A DNA stretch of 64,000 nucleotides from NCBI GenBank assembly GCA_900088475.1, contig FLMG01002472.1:14854-78853 (forward strand), given 5' to 3'. Source of the stretch: Hyphochytrium catenoides. Lineage: Eukaryota > Sar > Hyphochytriomycetes > Hyphochytriales > Hyphochytriaceae. The translations under genes were made by a program, and so were the position numbers. Below, one piece after another: positions 36,901-47,727 of the stretch (position 1 is its first letter; every line of letters starts with the position of its first letter). The notes under the pieces are model-generated. The model ran no database searches. It was not told the DNA's origin and saw only the letters and a program-made list of their open reading frames with translations.

Positions 36901-39900
36901 TTTGGATGGAGAGGCATCTGATGCCCTTAGCAGCAGATTCCCCTTTTAAGCCGTTTCGAGGTCGGTACTGCCTGGATGATAGCTGTATGCTGCTAGATGA
37001 TCTGGAAAATCTGGCTGTCGCAGACTATGCCTTCGATTACTCCTCCACGGCTTTTGCTATGCGCAGGCCCGTTCCGTGCCCAGCAGGAACTTATTGTCAC
37101 CCAGGCACCGCCAGCGAACTCACTACAATGCGAAACCTAAGCTCCCCTCAGCCTTGTATCGAAAGCATGTACTGCCCGACTGGTACCACTAGTCCGCATG
37201 GAGTAGGTGATTGTCCGCGGGGATTTTATTGCCCGTTTGGTGAGAAGTTACCATGCCCCGCAGGAACCTACTGTCCACGCTCAGGACTGTTCGATCCGCT
37301 TCCATGCGCGCCTGGAACCTTTAATGCTATGGTCGGGCAAGAAAGTTGTACACTGTGCCCTGCTGGATACATATGCCCTGGTTTCGGTCGCCTGCAACCC
37401 ACAATTTGTCCAAATGGATACGTTTGCAGCAAAGAGACTCTAGCCTCGCCAAATATTCGGTGCCCCAAGGGATTTTTCTGCCCCAACGGCACCATTACGT
37501 CTGATCCATTCCGCAACGATACTACTCTAAGACCTTACCCCTGCGCGCCAGGAAGTTTCTGCATGGGTGGTGTTGGGTACGACGAGGTCCGACCTGGTGA
37601 TTTCCTGTATGCCCAGCCGTGTAAGCCAGGCTTCTACTGTGAGCTCGCATCGGTATCTCCTCAAGGTTCAGGTCTTTGTCCCAAAGGATTTTACTGTCCG
37701 GAAGGGACGGCGGTACCTATCCCTACGCCTAAGGGCAAGTATGCTGCCACAGAGGGAACTGTACGACCAGCAGACTGCTTGCCAGGTTACTACGCGCCAA
37801 CTATAGAGACTGTACTTTGCTACCCATGCCCCCCTGGAACCGAGTGCGAAAGCGACGGGATGAGTGAGGCTGTGGTCTGCCCCCCTGGTACATATAGAGG
37901 CTCTCTGGAGGACGATGGTATCACTTGTCTTCCATGCCCTAAGGGTACATGGTCTAAGAATTGGGAACTCCGAGATATTTCTGAGTGCACGCCTTGCCCA
38001 ACAGGAACAGTCTGTCCAACCGATGGTATTATGGCGCCTTGCAGTATGGCAGATCTTCCCACGCCTTACGAGCCTGTGACTGGAAAGATGCTAAATCAGG
38101 AGGACTGTCTCAAGTTGGGAAGTAACTACTTCTTTGGGGTCCTCTTAGAGCCATGGATTGATAACAAGGGTAGAGGGCCACACTTCCGGTCATGGAGAAA
38201 TGGCACCTGCTTTTACAACAGACAGAAGGACGGCTCTGTGGTGTACCAACGGTTCAGAGATTACTTTGGGCCCATGTTCGATATAGTAAGGGGCGTGCCG
38301 CATCAAGGATATGGAGACGCTGGGCAAGTAACCCCACCTCACTTTTTCGGTCGGGGGTCCTTGTACATCAATCTGGACAACTCGCGTAAGTTCAACCAGA
38401 CCTTTAACTGTACTCCTGGATTTTTCCAGTGGAACGATATTTTGCAAGGAGACCAGTGGTATCCAGGAACTTGTGAAGCAGATATTTTTTGCTACTCTTC
38501 GGAACCTTCAAGGGTAAAGCCTTGTCAGGAAGGGTTTGTCTGTGATGAGCGGACGGGCTTCGTGGAACAGTTCCGCAGCCCTTGCAAAGAAGGTTATGTA
38601 TGCGACTTTGGAACAACACCAGATACCTCATTACTAGCTCCTCAAGGGCAGTACAAACGGCTATGCCAAGAGGGGTATTATTGTTTAGATGAGTCAGGAC
38701 CAAGTACTTTCAAGAACTTTCCTTGCCCGACAGACTACTTTTGCCCGACAGGTACCGCCCGACCAATGATTGGTTTGATGGCGAACGATGCTTTGAATCG
38801 GCAGCTAGACACACAATCAGCAGATCCTTTCTTCAATGTTGTTCACCAAGTGGGGCTCTCCATTGATGACCACAAACTCATTTCCGACCACGATTTCCGT
38901 TGTCTGAAAGGTGCTAGCCAGGAGCTGCAGCAAAACTACATCTATCAAAGGGATCCCGTCAATGGCAAAACCAACTGGACTACCGTGGCGATTATGAATG
39001 ACCTTTACTGCGGCAGGGACCACAAATGGAGACACGTGGCGAACGCTATTCACCGCAAAGTTTGCAACTGCACGCAGCAGATGCAGGTTATCCAGCGTAT
39101 CTTTGAGTTTTGGAAGTGTACCACCAACCTCTCTAAACAATTTGATGACATTGGCTATGCATCTTTTGAGGCTGTAGGTGGTGGCTATGACGTCTGGCAC
39201 CCTCGAAGGAAGCTGCTGTCTGCTAATCAATGCCGCTATTACTCTCAAAATGGCGGGCTACGGGACTATCGGGCTGAATTAGAATCCGGTGGTGTGAGCT
39301 TTCGATGGGCTTGGGCAAACACAAGCCGCTTTGGATCCTACGAGAACCTGAAGCAGTTGGTGACAGAAGAATTTGATCGACAGGAATTAGAGTTGGCCTT
39401 CCAGCAAAGATGGGAAGTAGATCCATTTCTTTACGATATCTGGGCTGGGCTGCGCCTCATCAATCAATACGGCGACAATGTGCCCGAGCTTATCAAGCTC
39501 AATTTGACTACAATGGAACCCCTCCGTCTGGATGTCTGCGAGTGCCAACACCTTCTTCGGTGTCCAAATGGGACCTCCTCGACTGCCTACAGCAAAAGTG
39601 TGTTCGATTGCGGGGGCTTGAAGGACCCAGTTGTCATCAGAAGGTTCATGCCAATCCCTCTTACAAACGGTAGACTTGATAATGGAACGGACTTCAAAAT
39701 GCTGACTGGCTCAACCGGCACTGCTGGACTTGGTCAAGTGGAGTTGCAAACTATGGAGGTAGCCATACTTTCACTGAACTTTACTAGTATGTCCACGAAC
39801 CTTACGTATGGGCAACATTATGAGATCTCTGCTTATGTGGGTTGCAAGCCCTGCCCACCGCAATACATGTGCCGGTATGACCTAACAGAGCCGTATTGTC

Positions 39901-42900
39901 TTTCCCCCTCTGAGGATGATCAGAGCTTGGCGTATACCGAATGCGCCACCCAACGAGGTGCTCAGTACTGCCAGAGCTTACCTTACTTCTGCTCTGAAAA
40001 AACCTGGCCAGGTTACGCTGTAAATGTTGAAGGAGAGGCCATCATCCAAAATCACGTCCAACCAGGCTGTTGCTCTTGTATGGCAAAGAGGATGCCCTTC
40101 TACTTTGCAGACTCATCAACTAAAGACCCCGGCTATCCAGATAACAAGCACACGCTCTTGCAGACGTCCTTCACTGCTCTGAAGCCTCTTAACCTCACGC
40201 TGGCCGTAGAACTGAAAGATGCCCTTTACCTTGCCGAGTTTGATAGTGCCATGGCAGCATCTCGCCCCGACCTCAAGATCTTTTCCCCATCCAGAGCTGT
40301 AGTGGATAAGAAGATAGAGCTAGGGAACAATGGCGAGGTCCTTCAGAGGGATACTAACATCTTCTCTTTCCTGGCAATCATTCAAATGGAGGATTTTGAC
40401 GAGCTGATGCTACCACTGAACCTTCCTCTAAGTCAATCCAAAGACTTGAAGACAGGGGCTGTATTAGGAGGTCTGGAGGAAGATTTACTAGTTGACCGCA
40501 TTTCCGATATTCGTGTCGGGAACGAAGACTATCTCAGAGACTTCAATCTTTCTAGCTACACAATGGAAGATAGCTATGATCCCACCTATTGCCAGCAAGC
40601 CTTAGCTGACTCCTCGAACGAGCCTGACAACGATTTGGTGGGACAAGAATGTCCCTCTTTGGGCTCTGATCTCTCTCTCACCCCGTCGACGTACCTGCTC
40701 GGCTCTGGAGGAATAGACCCATATCCAGTAGTCATTCCTACGGAAAAGACGCAGATGGGGTCCTCCTTTTGGACGATGGGAGACACGGAGCCATTCGAGT
40801 TCTTGACTCTGCCCTATCTGCCATTCTTTTCAAATTGTGAAGGCTATGGGAGCCGGTAAGAAAGTGTTCTGTTATGCAGTTGCATCATTGTTTCCGAATC
40901 ATTGAACTTTGTGCTTTAGTGTGAGCATCAGCAAGCTGGTTGAGGATCATCCCGAGTGTGAGCTGGTGCCAGAGAGCAGCACTATGGAGGTTGATCAATA
41001 CCCATGGAACGACAAAATGACCCCAGTAGCAGACCAATGCCTTCACAGGGTTACTACACCAGCTGGGGAAAACGTCACTGAAGGAATAAGCCTAAAGTGT
41101 CAATATGAGGTAAGCCTGTGGTGACACAGTAGTAGCCCTTCCCGTGTTCTCGATATTCAAATCCTAATCCGTCAGTTGACATTTTCCGCCCCTCTGAATC
41201 TCCTACAATGAAGTAACGCCCTTTAATCTATCCCTACAGGAAAATATTGATGCTCCTGCGGAGAAGAAGCGATGGTTTGAGGTTGATGCCGGAGAGACAC
41301 TCTTTTACTTAACAAAAGAAGCAATTGCTCAGAGCCAGCTCGAGGGAGTACCGTACACAGGTAAACAAGAAACGACTTCCGTGTTCAGGCAAAAGGTTGC
41401 TTGTCCACCCATGTGACTCAACCGTTTGGGTGCTCCACAGGCCCATCGACGGTACCTGTTTATGAGCGACCGCCAGAGCAGAAGTGGGGAAGGACGGACT
41501 CACTCGAAAAATTGCGGAAGTCAGACATGCTTATCACGGTGGCACGTAAGTTGCATATAGAAGATCAAAGAGGAATTTAAAACATGACAGTTTCCCTGCT
41601 TTGGCAGCTATTGAAGACCGAGGTGGCCAGAGGTTTTGGATACCGAGAAAAGTGAGACTCACCATTGAATACTATCAGGTTCGAGCAAGTAAAATTCCTT
41701 ATTGCAAGGTGGCCATTTTAACGCCATTCTCCAAATGCCTATCACTGTAGAGAACCAAGGAGCTAAAAGAGCTTGTGAACGCCTATCTTGCTTTCGAGGA
41801 CTCGTGTACGACTGTGAAGAAGTAAGAATAGTTTTGAGATAACTCTTGGCGGCAACGTTTCTCCTTGACTTAGAACTCCCCCTTTTTCTTGGTACGCTAC
41901 TCACTTGTCTCTTCCTGATGTGACAATAGCACAAATGCCACTTGCGAGCTAGATGCGATAACAAGCACCATTAAGAGTCGAGAGTATGAGCTGGTGGTGA
42001 TCTATGAGCCCCTTTCGTGGTTCTACCTTCTAAATCGCTTCCAGTTTTCCTTCGACGTCTACATTGCAATGTTCTTTTTGGTTGGTATGTCAACCATGGT
42101 GGAAGCGGTAAGTCTCGATAGGTGCGGAAGCAGCAAATTCTTAGCTAGGCCGGTGGTAAAAAAGGTTCTGAATGGCCAATTCATATTGGGCAATTATGTC
42201 TGAAATTGAAAAGGAACATACACGGAGCTATACGTGTCCCTGACTCGAGTTTTCACGTGTGCAGATTCTGATCTGGTTGATCAATCGGATCCTGACCCGA
42301 CTACGTTACCCTCCACCTCTAAGGATCAAGGCATTTCTACCTGTCATCGTACCTCAGCCGTTCTTTGGAGTCGCAATTGCCTCACTTCCATTCATCTTAT
42401 TTATGATCATTTTCTGGGTCTGGTGGGTTGTTTTCTCCTCGTCGGTAAGTGAGCATTACGGGAAAGTAGAAGCAACGCCTAGAGCATACCAACGACCTCA
42501 AAGTCCAATGTGTTGTTTTCCGAGTTAAATCTTACAGCGCTGGGCCGTCTTGTCAAGCACGTACTTTCCTTGTGGAGTTGACACGTTTCCAACAGGACCC
42601 CAAACTTCGTCCCAATCCTCTGTCTTTTGAAGACTGGAACGGCGATTGGATGAATGTTGCAGCGCTGGACGCCACCCTAGTTCGTCAGTATAAAGTTGGG
42701 CGATTTGGGGTCTCCTTGTTTGCGCTAGGCGTCTTCGGCGTATTCACATGTGAGTCCGGAGTATGGCTCTGTCTTTTACGCACATCCACAGAAAGCAAGG
42801 AACAGAGAGGGGTTGTCGTGTGAAGCATCCGGGAGAGGTTCCCTGTGAATCATTGGTAGTCTAATTGGGATACGGGAATAGCAAGCGAATGATCAAACGG

Positions 42901-45900
42901 CAGAGCGCAAGGAGACTCTCGCAGAAAAATACAACTGAACTGGTTGCCATTGTCTAATCTCTCTGCCTTGTACAGCTATGAATGCCATGATCAATGACAA
43001 GTTCGACAATCGGCCAGAGGACGACGTGCAGCAAGAAGCGGCCCTTGAGGACCAACTTGACGAGGAGATCGACATTTCCGACCTAAAGCCTAATCCACTA
43101 TGGCAGCCAAGACAGTGGCGACGGTCCGCTTACCTCCTTGCCATCGTAGCGACAATGTTTCCCCTCCTTATTGTCTGGGAGTTTTCGTATTCAAAGGCAT
43201 TTGCAGACTATTTTCTGCAATTAACCTTCATTTACCGGTTCCTATCGGCAAGGCTGGGTCTTATTCCAGAAAGGTACGGTCTGCTACTGGTTTGCTTTAG
43301 CGATTATTGGCAGCTTGCTTCTGTCGGCATCCTTGCCTACCTTTTTACGGCGAAAGAGCTTGCAGTGATAATCCCCACCTAAATGGCGGTATTGGCCACT
43401 TCTCTATTCTTTCTATGCAATGATCTCCTCTAATCTGCTTCGGAACTCTTTTAATCTTTTGCTGTAGATTCGTAGATGGCGAGAAACTCTTAGTGGACCC
43501 AATGAACATCATGATAGACTTTACTGGCTTCGTGGTTGGAATGGGTGCACCAGAGTTCACTTCTTTCCTATGGGGATCATTCATGGACACGGGCCTCAAC
43601 CTTCTATTCAGAATATATGTGGAGTTTGCAATGGAAGAATTTATCAACCACATTCCGAAATGGAAAATGATGATTAAGAGGAAGTTAAGAGGGAGGAAGA
43701 GACTTACAAGAGAGGAAAGAGCTAAAGAGGTAAGAAGTAACCCTAAAAAGGGCATCCGGACCTGTTCTTCTAACTTCTCCCTGCAGGAAGCACAATGGCG
43801 GGAAATCAACGAAGAGTTGGAGCTGAAGGCTGAAGGAGTGGAACCACTACTAAATATGTTCAACGCCTACACTCCAGGCGTGGTCTGCTCGTACTTCAAC
43901 CCTCTACTACTTCTCTTCTTCATCGCCTTCTACGATATTATCCAGATCCCTTCTCTGTATGGGCTTTCGAGGCTGTCTCTTCTCTACTACTTCCTTTCTC
44001 AGGTTATGCTCATCCCTGCATGCCGTTTCCTGGATATATTCGTGTTCAACATTGTGGAACTCGTGTACGGTCTCAAGGTGTATGATTACATATCGTATCA
44101 GAAGTATCGTTTCAGTGTCCGAGAGAAGAGATGGCAGCTGGACAACGATGTCTTTGATGAGAGTATTGAAGAACCGATGCAGTCTATGGACAACCTTTGC
44201 TTCTCCTCCCAGTACTACTTCATATCCACCTTCTCGGGGTTATCGTGCTTGTTCATTCTCTTTGCAGTACAGATTTTCCATCACACCAATTATCATTTCC
44301 TAGCGGATCCAGCTCTTCCGTTGATTGTTGTTATCGTGTGGGCAATGGCCTTTGTGATGAAGATCATCCTTCTCAAGGTAAGGAGTTGGGGAATTCTCCC
44401 TTTACCTGCCCTGCTTGTACCTCTCTTTGGGCTATCCAAAGATCGTCTGCGCGAGGTGGTCTTATCAGTTTATCTTGTCTGACCTGCTTGTCTGCTGGCT
44501 CTGCTACGTTTGTAGCTGGCCGACAAAGCAAAGCTCTGGAAAACCAAGAAGCTGGAAGGGACAGTGGATGACGACATTGCGGCCAAGCTCGCACTGGGAG
44601 AAGGCAGGAACGCTGATCTAGAGAGAGAGAGATTGGAGCTACAGGCCATGAACTCAGAAAGGTTTAGGCATCGCTTTCTTGAGAGGAATAGACCATGGAT
44701 TCTTCAGCACATGGTAGGCATGTCTCGACCTCCTCGTTCTCCTGATGACCCTTTGTCTTCGCTGCGGTCGTCACTCTGTCGACTATCTCCTTTGGTCATA
44801 GAAACTGTAGGTAAACGTAAGCGCTTTGTTTATTCGGTGTTCTATATCAGGTCGAGCTGCTAACGCCGCGCACTCTCGGAATGCCGGGTCCTGATGGACG
44901 GCCCAACGTTGAGTACATTCGGGACGTATACAACGACCTCATGAGGCTAGGAGAAACTGGAGCCTTAGGGGGAGGAAAAGGACCGGGGGGCGCAGGAGCA
45001 ATCGCTGGGTGAGCGGATTGCACCATCTCCAATCGTGTTCGTCGTATTGCTTGCGTTCTGCAGTGGATGAGGTCAACATATTGACCGCTTGTTTCTTCTT
45101 TCCGCATCTTATGAACGAAGCTCAACACTACGGTGTATCCTCCCTCTGGCACATAATTGCCTTCGACTCACCTTCCCTCACTGCAGTTTACTAACACCTT
45201 AACGCCATTGATTTAGAGATATCTCGTCTGACAGTGAGGACGAACAGGAGCGGCAGAGGAGAAACTGGTCCAAGGTCCCTTTGTCAGGCACATCGCGCGT
45301 TATCGCCGTCATGTGGCTGAAGAGGGCAAGAAAGAGAAGGACCTTCTCCTCTCTGATTGCTGGTAGGAAATTACCCCATATCGAGCTTGCAAACCTTGCC
45401 ACGGTCACTTTTGAAGTCCTTGCTCCCATCTGCTCTGTCAACTCTGGCCCGCTCGCTCATATTTCTTGTGCTTAGTCGGTTCGTCTGTTCGTTGACCCAT
45501 TCTCCCCCAAACTATAGGTCTGCTTTGCCAACTCTGGCCCGCTGGCTCATATTGCTTGTGCTTAGTCGTTCCTCTGTTCGTTGACCCATTGTCCCCCAAA
45601 CTATAGGGTTTATAAAGCAGAACGTGGGCGATGAATGTGCCCTCTGCCATAAACGGACAGAGCATGGTGCATCAATGGTTTGCCATCTGGCTTCCGAAGA
45701 CGGTGCAGAGGCGGATCCTCACGCTTTGGATAGAATTATTCGAGGATTTGAAGAGAAGCATGGACCAGAAGAAACAAATCCGGAGCTGTGGAAGGCATTC
45801 TTCCGGTATGCCCGAGTGTGCTCTATTAGTAAAAGCGCTATTGGAGGCACTTATTAGGGTCGCATGAGCTTTGTGAAGAGATGAGAGTAAATGAGTTGTG

Positions 45901-47727
45901 GAAGGAGGATGCCCTTTAGTCTACGGTGCTCTAGGTTGGCACCAATTATCATAGCAAAGATTGGGCAGCGGTGGGCACAGAATGACTGCTTCAAAGTTAG
46001 GACTGCGTACTAGAAGTCCGCTGAGGTTGATCGAATAGGTAGCGCTAACTCTCCTCCAATTCTTGGTCTCTGCGATCACTCAATGCAGCACAAACGCGAG
46101 ATACATCACGCGATGCACAGCGTGCATATCCTCTCTTGAGAGAAAACACCTTGAGGCCCTGGCACAGGCCAGAGCGACGCGTCCGGAGGACATCTCCTCT
46201 GACGAGGAGGAGGAAGAGGTCGTGTTCGACCCTGTTGTTGTCGCTCGATCATCTGCAGAGGGGAGGGTGATGTCCAAATGGCTAGGGGCCGCTAGAAAGA
46301 GACTAGGCGGTGCCTTTCCTCGGCCTACTGCGCAAAAGGAGATGGAGGCCTATGCCAAGAGGATGAGGGAGAAGAAGGCCGCAAGAGGAAGAAAGCGAGC
46401 AGTACGTCAACCTTATACTATTCCTATCGTTTTATCGTGACACTTTATATGAGCCCTCTGGTTAGCTTTCCCCTAGAATTTTTATTGTTGGGCAATATTG
46501 TGAGCGACGTGTTCTCTTTCTCCATTCTCTAATCACTATTATTTTCTCTTCTTATTCCTGTAGCTGGCGGAAGAGAGAGATGAGCATCCAGAGTGGCAAG
46601 TGGAGCTTTCTTTTGCTTCCAAGGCCATTGCAGTCAAGTGGCTAAGAAAGGGAAGAGAGAGTCGTTTTACTGCCCTGAGAGAGAAAGGCAACAATTTGCG
46701 TCTCCAACTCGATGACTTGGTAAAGAAGATGCCTCCAGGCGAAGACTGGTTCTTTGGGGCAGAGGTCAGGTTGGAAGGAGAAGGCTTGCTGAAGAAGGGA
46801 GAAGAACTAAGGGAAGAGCAGGTGAGAAGTAGAGATAACTCAATGGAGATTGAATGTTGTCTGTCTATCTACCTTGGGAACTGACTACATCCTCTTATGC
46901 TTGGTAGCGCAACATTGAAGCTGAGGAGCGCGTGAAGATCAAAAAGGTGGAGGAAGACCTGAAGAAGCACCTTCTGGAAAAGAGAGAGGTAGTCCAGCCT
47001 TCTCTCCTCATTGTATCTCTATGACTATAGTGTTTCATCTTTCTTGACGCCAAATGAATCCAGACTTACCATTTGTCACCGTCTTATGCCTTTCCCTAGG
47101 CCCTCGATGTCGAACAAGTCGGATTCGATCAGAAGCTCGCTGCAGAATGGCAGAGCATGATGGAGAGAGTAGAGGCACGAGAAAGAGAGCTTCTGGATTT
47201 CAGAAGAGCCAAAGAATCTGAGTTTGCGGAACTAGAGAGGATTGCAAAAGAAAAGGACGGCGCTCCATCTTCGAAAATGATAGCAGAGCACCATAAAGCC
47301 CTCCAGGATCTGGACAAACAGCGAGAGGAAGAGAAGGCTCGCCTTATCGCTAGCCAGGAGCAGAGCCACGCGGAATTAAGAACCGAGTTTGACAATAACT
47401 TGAACGCCGCAGAGACTGCTCTTATTAACCGTCAGGTCATGGCGGCTGAGAGGATTGAAAACATCCATAAGGATGCGCTCAACAAGATGCAAAGCAAGGA
47501 ACAAGAGTGGCAGCAACAGGTAAGGTGACTGCATTCGATAGTGTGATCGTTCAGAATACCACCACTTGATTGTCCTACGTTCGCTCATGAGTCTGACTAC
47601 TTTATCCACACATTCTGTGCCCCTTCAGACCTCTGCCTGGATAGATAAGGCCGCCCGAAAGGTCTCGGTAAAGGAGAGGGAAGATGCAGAAGCTGCTCTC
47701 AATGAGAAGAAGAAGAGACGTGCATAA
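9952..47727 (+). CDS. Giant multi-pass surface protein: LamG, about 65 IPT/TIG domains, nested novel repeats, GCC2/GCC3 Cys-rich modules, about 8 TM, coiled-coil tail
   Basis: My model has 30 exons. The large ones are 10179-12289, 12371-16549, 16917-19643, 19730-21568, 22170-25493 and 25959-40855, and about twenty short ones follow to TAA at 47725-47727. All have GT..AG borders, and the total of 34,428 nt divides by three (about 11,475 residues). Approximate residue map: signal peptide 1-24; LamG-like 240-460; IPT/TIG array 720-8600 with second-repeat blocks at 5730-6910, 7195-7745 and 8035-8150; GCC2/GCC3 Cys-rich 8610-9160; unassigned Cys-rich ectodomain to about 10,300; eight or so TM helices 10,315-10,850; cytoplasmic tail 10,850-11,475. 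A typical IPT unit reads P-x-x-G-x-x-x-G-G-T...V-x-G-x-x-F...C-x-F-G...C-x-x-P-P...V-S-x-N-G-x-D-F. NxS/T sequons are frequent. Family knowledge places such IPT and Cys-rich modules outside the cell; an adhesive or scaffold role at the plasma or ciliary membrane is inference. A split into two genes cannot be excluded without transcripts, but phase is kept throughout. Confidence 0.88.
10104..10178 (+). other. Intron 1 of the giant gene, 75 nt and stop-free in frame
   Basis: The donor is CAG|GTATAT and the acceptor AACGTCAG. Both the spliced and the unspliced message keep the reading frame because 75 is a multiple of three and no stop occurs. Splicing joins SPSSR to INVQSS and removes 25 hydrophobic and basic residues that do not fit the flanking sequence. 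Confidence 0.7.
10758..11408 (+). other. LamG-like (concanavalin-type jelly-roll) domain in the giant protein
   Basis: The stretch runs from LPITLQGWVRP through GVWSHLAVVCHSNQVQILVNG and GYVGEVDEFQLWQGA to GLLGYWSFDEGEGSVIAN. This is the usual strand order of Laminin_G_3 domains, including the VDE(F/V)xxW and GYWxFDEG hallmarks. Such domains bind glycans or proteins outside the cell. It is the only globular domain before the IPT array. Confidence 0.8.
27753..31300 (+). repeat. Insertion block 1: about ten copies of an unnamed ~95-residue repeat nested in an IPT domain
   Basis: It opens with a Glu-(Val/Ile)-Gln-rich seam: EIQRIS, EVQRVTV, EVQVISTS, EVQEVSL and similar, about seven times in 90 residues. 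Ten or so beta-rich repeats follow, with the pattern GxFxLxYxGxxTxxLPYxASAxxVxxAL...V.V.R......GYxWxVTF......L.......V..V..G. Good copies are GLFWLVYDGLVTLPLSYDAS and GYFRLAFAGALTRAIPYNAT. The host IPT domain runs up to CLTPPGEARN before the block and resumes with RVSTNGVDYSSD after it. Confidence 0.75.
32151..33810 (+). repeat. Insertion block 2: about five copies of the same repeat, nested in another IPT domain
   Basis: The host IPT reads ICSSPSHEVQ, then the block begins with an EVQ seam (QQVSATW, EIQKISLK), and later EVQVISTV and LEVGRLTL. Repeats include GYFTLSLGTYISDPLLP, GEFFLLYNGAVSPALPW, GYFTVSHGGRHTQDIPYDVS, GEFRIGLG and GSFALSFEGMTTSTLPYNAD. The IPT resumes with VAVGVSANKKDIVFSSVNFE, so the block again sits between the C-x-x-P strand and the final V-S-x-N-x-x-D strand. 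Confidence 0.75.
34671..35028 (+). repeat. Insertion block 3: a single copy of the repeat in a third IPT domain
   Basis: The host reads LSCETPSQSP, then DEVQVLDITPTTSQGITGTF begins one repeat. This copy holds a short Cys-containing loop (VCLEDLEGIYC) and ends at RLVSGKRQ. The host resumes with VPLHISFNGQDFVAGG. It is the minimal unit of the insertion: one seam plus one repeat. Confidence 0.75.
36397..38050 (+). other. GCC2/GCC3 (ephrin-receptor-like) cysteine-rich modules of the giant protein
   Basis: Cys-Pro-rich units such as CPTGSYCPLG, CPRGAYCPGS, CPAGTYQPSYGQNDCLRCP, CPAGTYCHPGT and CPKGFYCPEGT alternate for about 550 residues. One spacer of about 110 residues (36725-37070) interrupts them; it contains RYCLDDSCMLLDD. 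These modules are disulfide-rich extracellular domains. They lie directly after the last IPT unit, towards the membrane. Confidence 0.85.
38051..41820 (+). other. Unassigned membrane-proximal ectodomain of the giant protein
   Basis: About 1,200 residues rich in Cys, Trp, Tyr and NxS/T sequons that I cannot assign. Landmarks are RFRDYFGPMFDIVRG near 38250, GFFQWNDILQGDQWYPGTC near 38420, CNCTQQMQVIQRIFEFWKC near 39070, and GCCSCMAKRMPFYFAD near 40070. A few isolated CxxGYxC units (CKEGYVCDFG, CQEGYYCLDE) are embedded. The exons 40920-41821 continue it with EKKRWFEVDAGETLFYL and RFWIPRKVRLTIEYYQ, a possible small beta domain before the membrane. Confidence 0.6.
42010..44377 (+). other. Polytopic membrane region of the giant protein, about eight TM helices
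   Basis: Hydrophobic spans read from the spliced exons: VYIAMFFLVGMSTMVEA joined to ILIWLI; FGVAIASLPFILFMIIFWVW; FGVSLFALGVFGVFT; YLLAIVATMFPLLIVW; NPLLLLFFIAFYDII; LLYYFLSQVMLIPACRFL; YYFISTFSGLSCLFILFAVQ; and LPLIVVIVWAMAFVMKII. Acidic and basic loops separate them. An Arg/Trp-rich loop (YDYISYQKYRF and REKRWQLDN) follows the sixth. The number is by eye and could be seven to nine. Confidence 0.75.
44516..47727 (+). other. Cytoplasmic tail of the giant protein, charged and coiled-coil
   Basis: The exons after the last membrane span encode about 620 charged residues: an acidic SDSEDEQERQ stretch, a Cys/His pair segment CALCHKRTEHG, EEEEEVVF, then long Glu/Lys/Arg heptad-like helices (RERELLDFRRAKESEFAELE and similar), ending in KKKRRA. 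Three short motifs of the type W-L-x-(K/R/A)-(A/G)-R recur (see findings). The tail probably contacts cytoskeleton or adaptors; that is inference. Confidence 0.7.
45431..45607 (+). repeat. Tandem duplication (89-90 bp) inside an intron, including the 3' splice site
   Basis: Copy 1 spans 45431-45519 and copy 2 spans 45520-45607. They share TTGACCCATT, CCCCCAAACTATAGG and CTCTGGCCCGCT segments and differ at a handful of bases plus one 1-nt deletion. Each copy ends in the acceptor AACTATAG|G. The downstream acceptor (45606) keeps the frame into FIKQNVGDECALC. Confidence 0.9.

Noticed and set aside
35105-37516. Several 80-136-codon minus-strand frames inside the giant gene
   Set aside because: They lie opposite well-conserved IPT and Cys-rich coding sequence and show no domain of their own.
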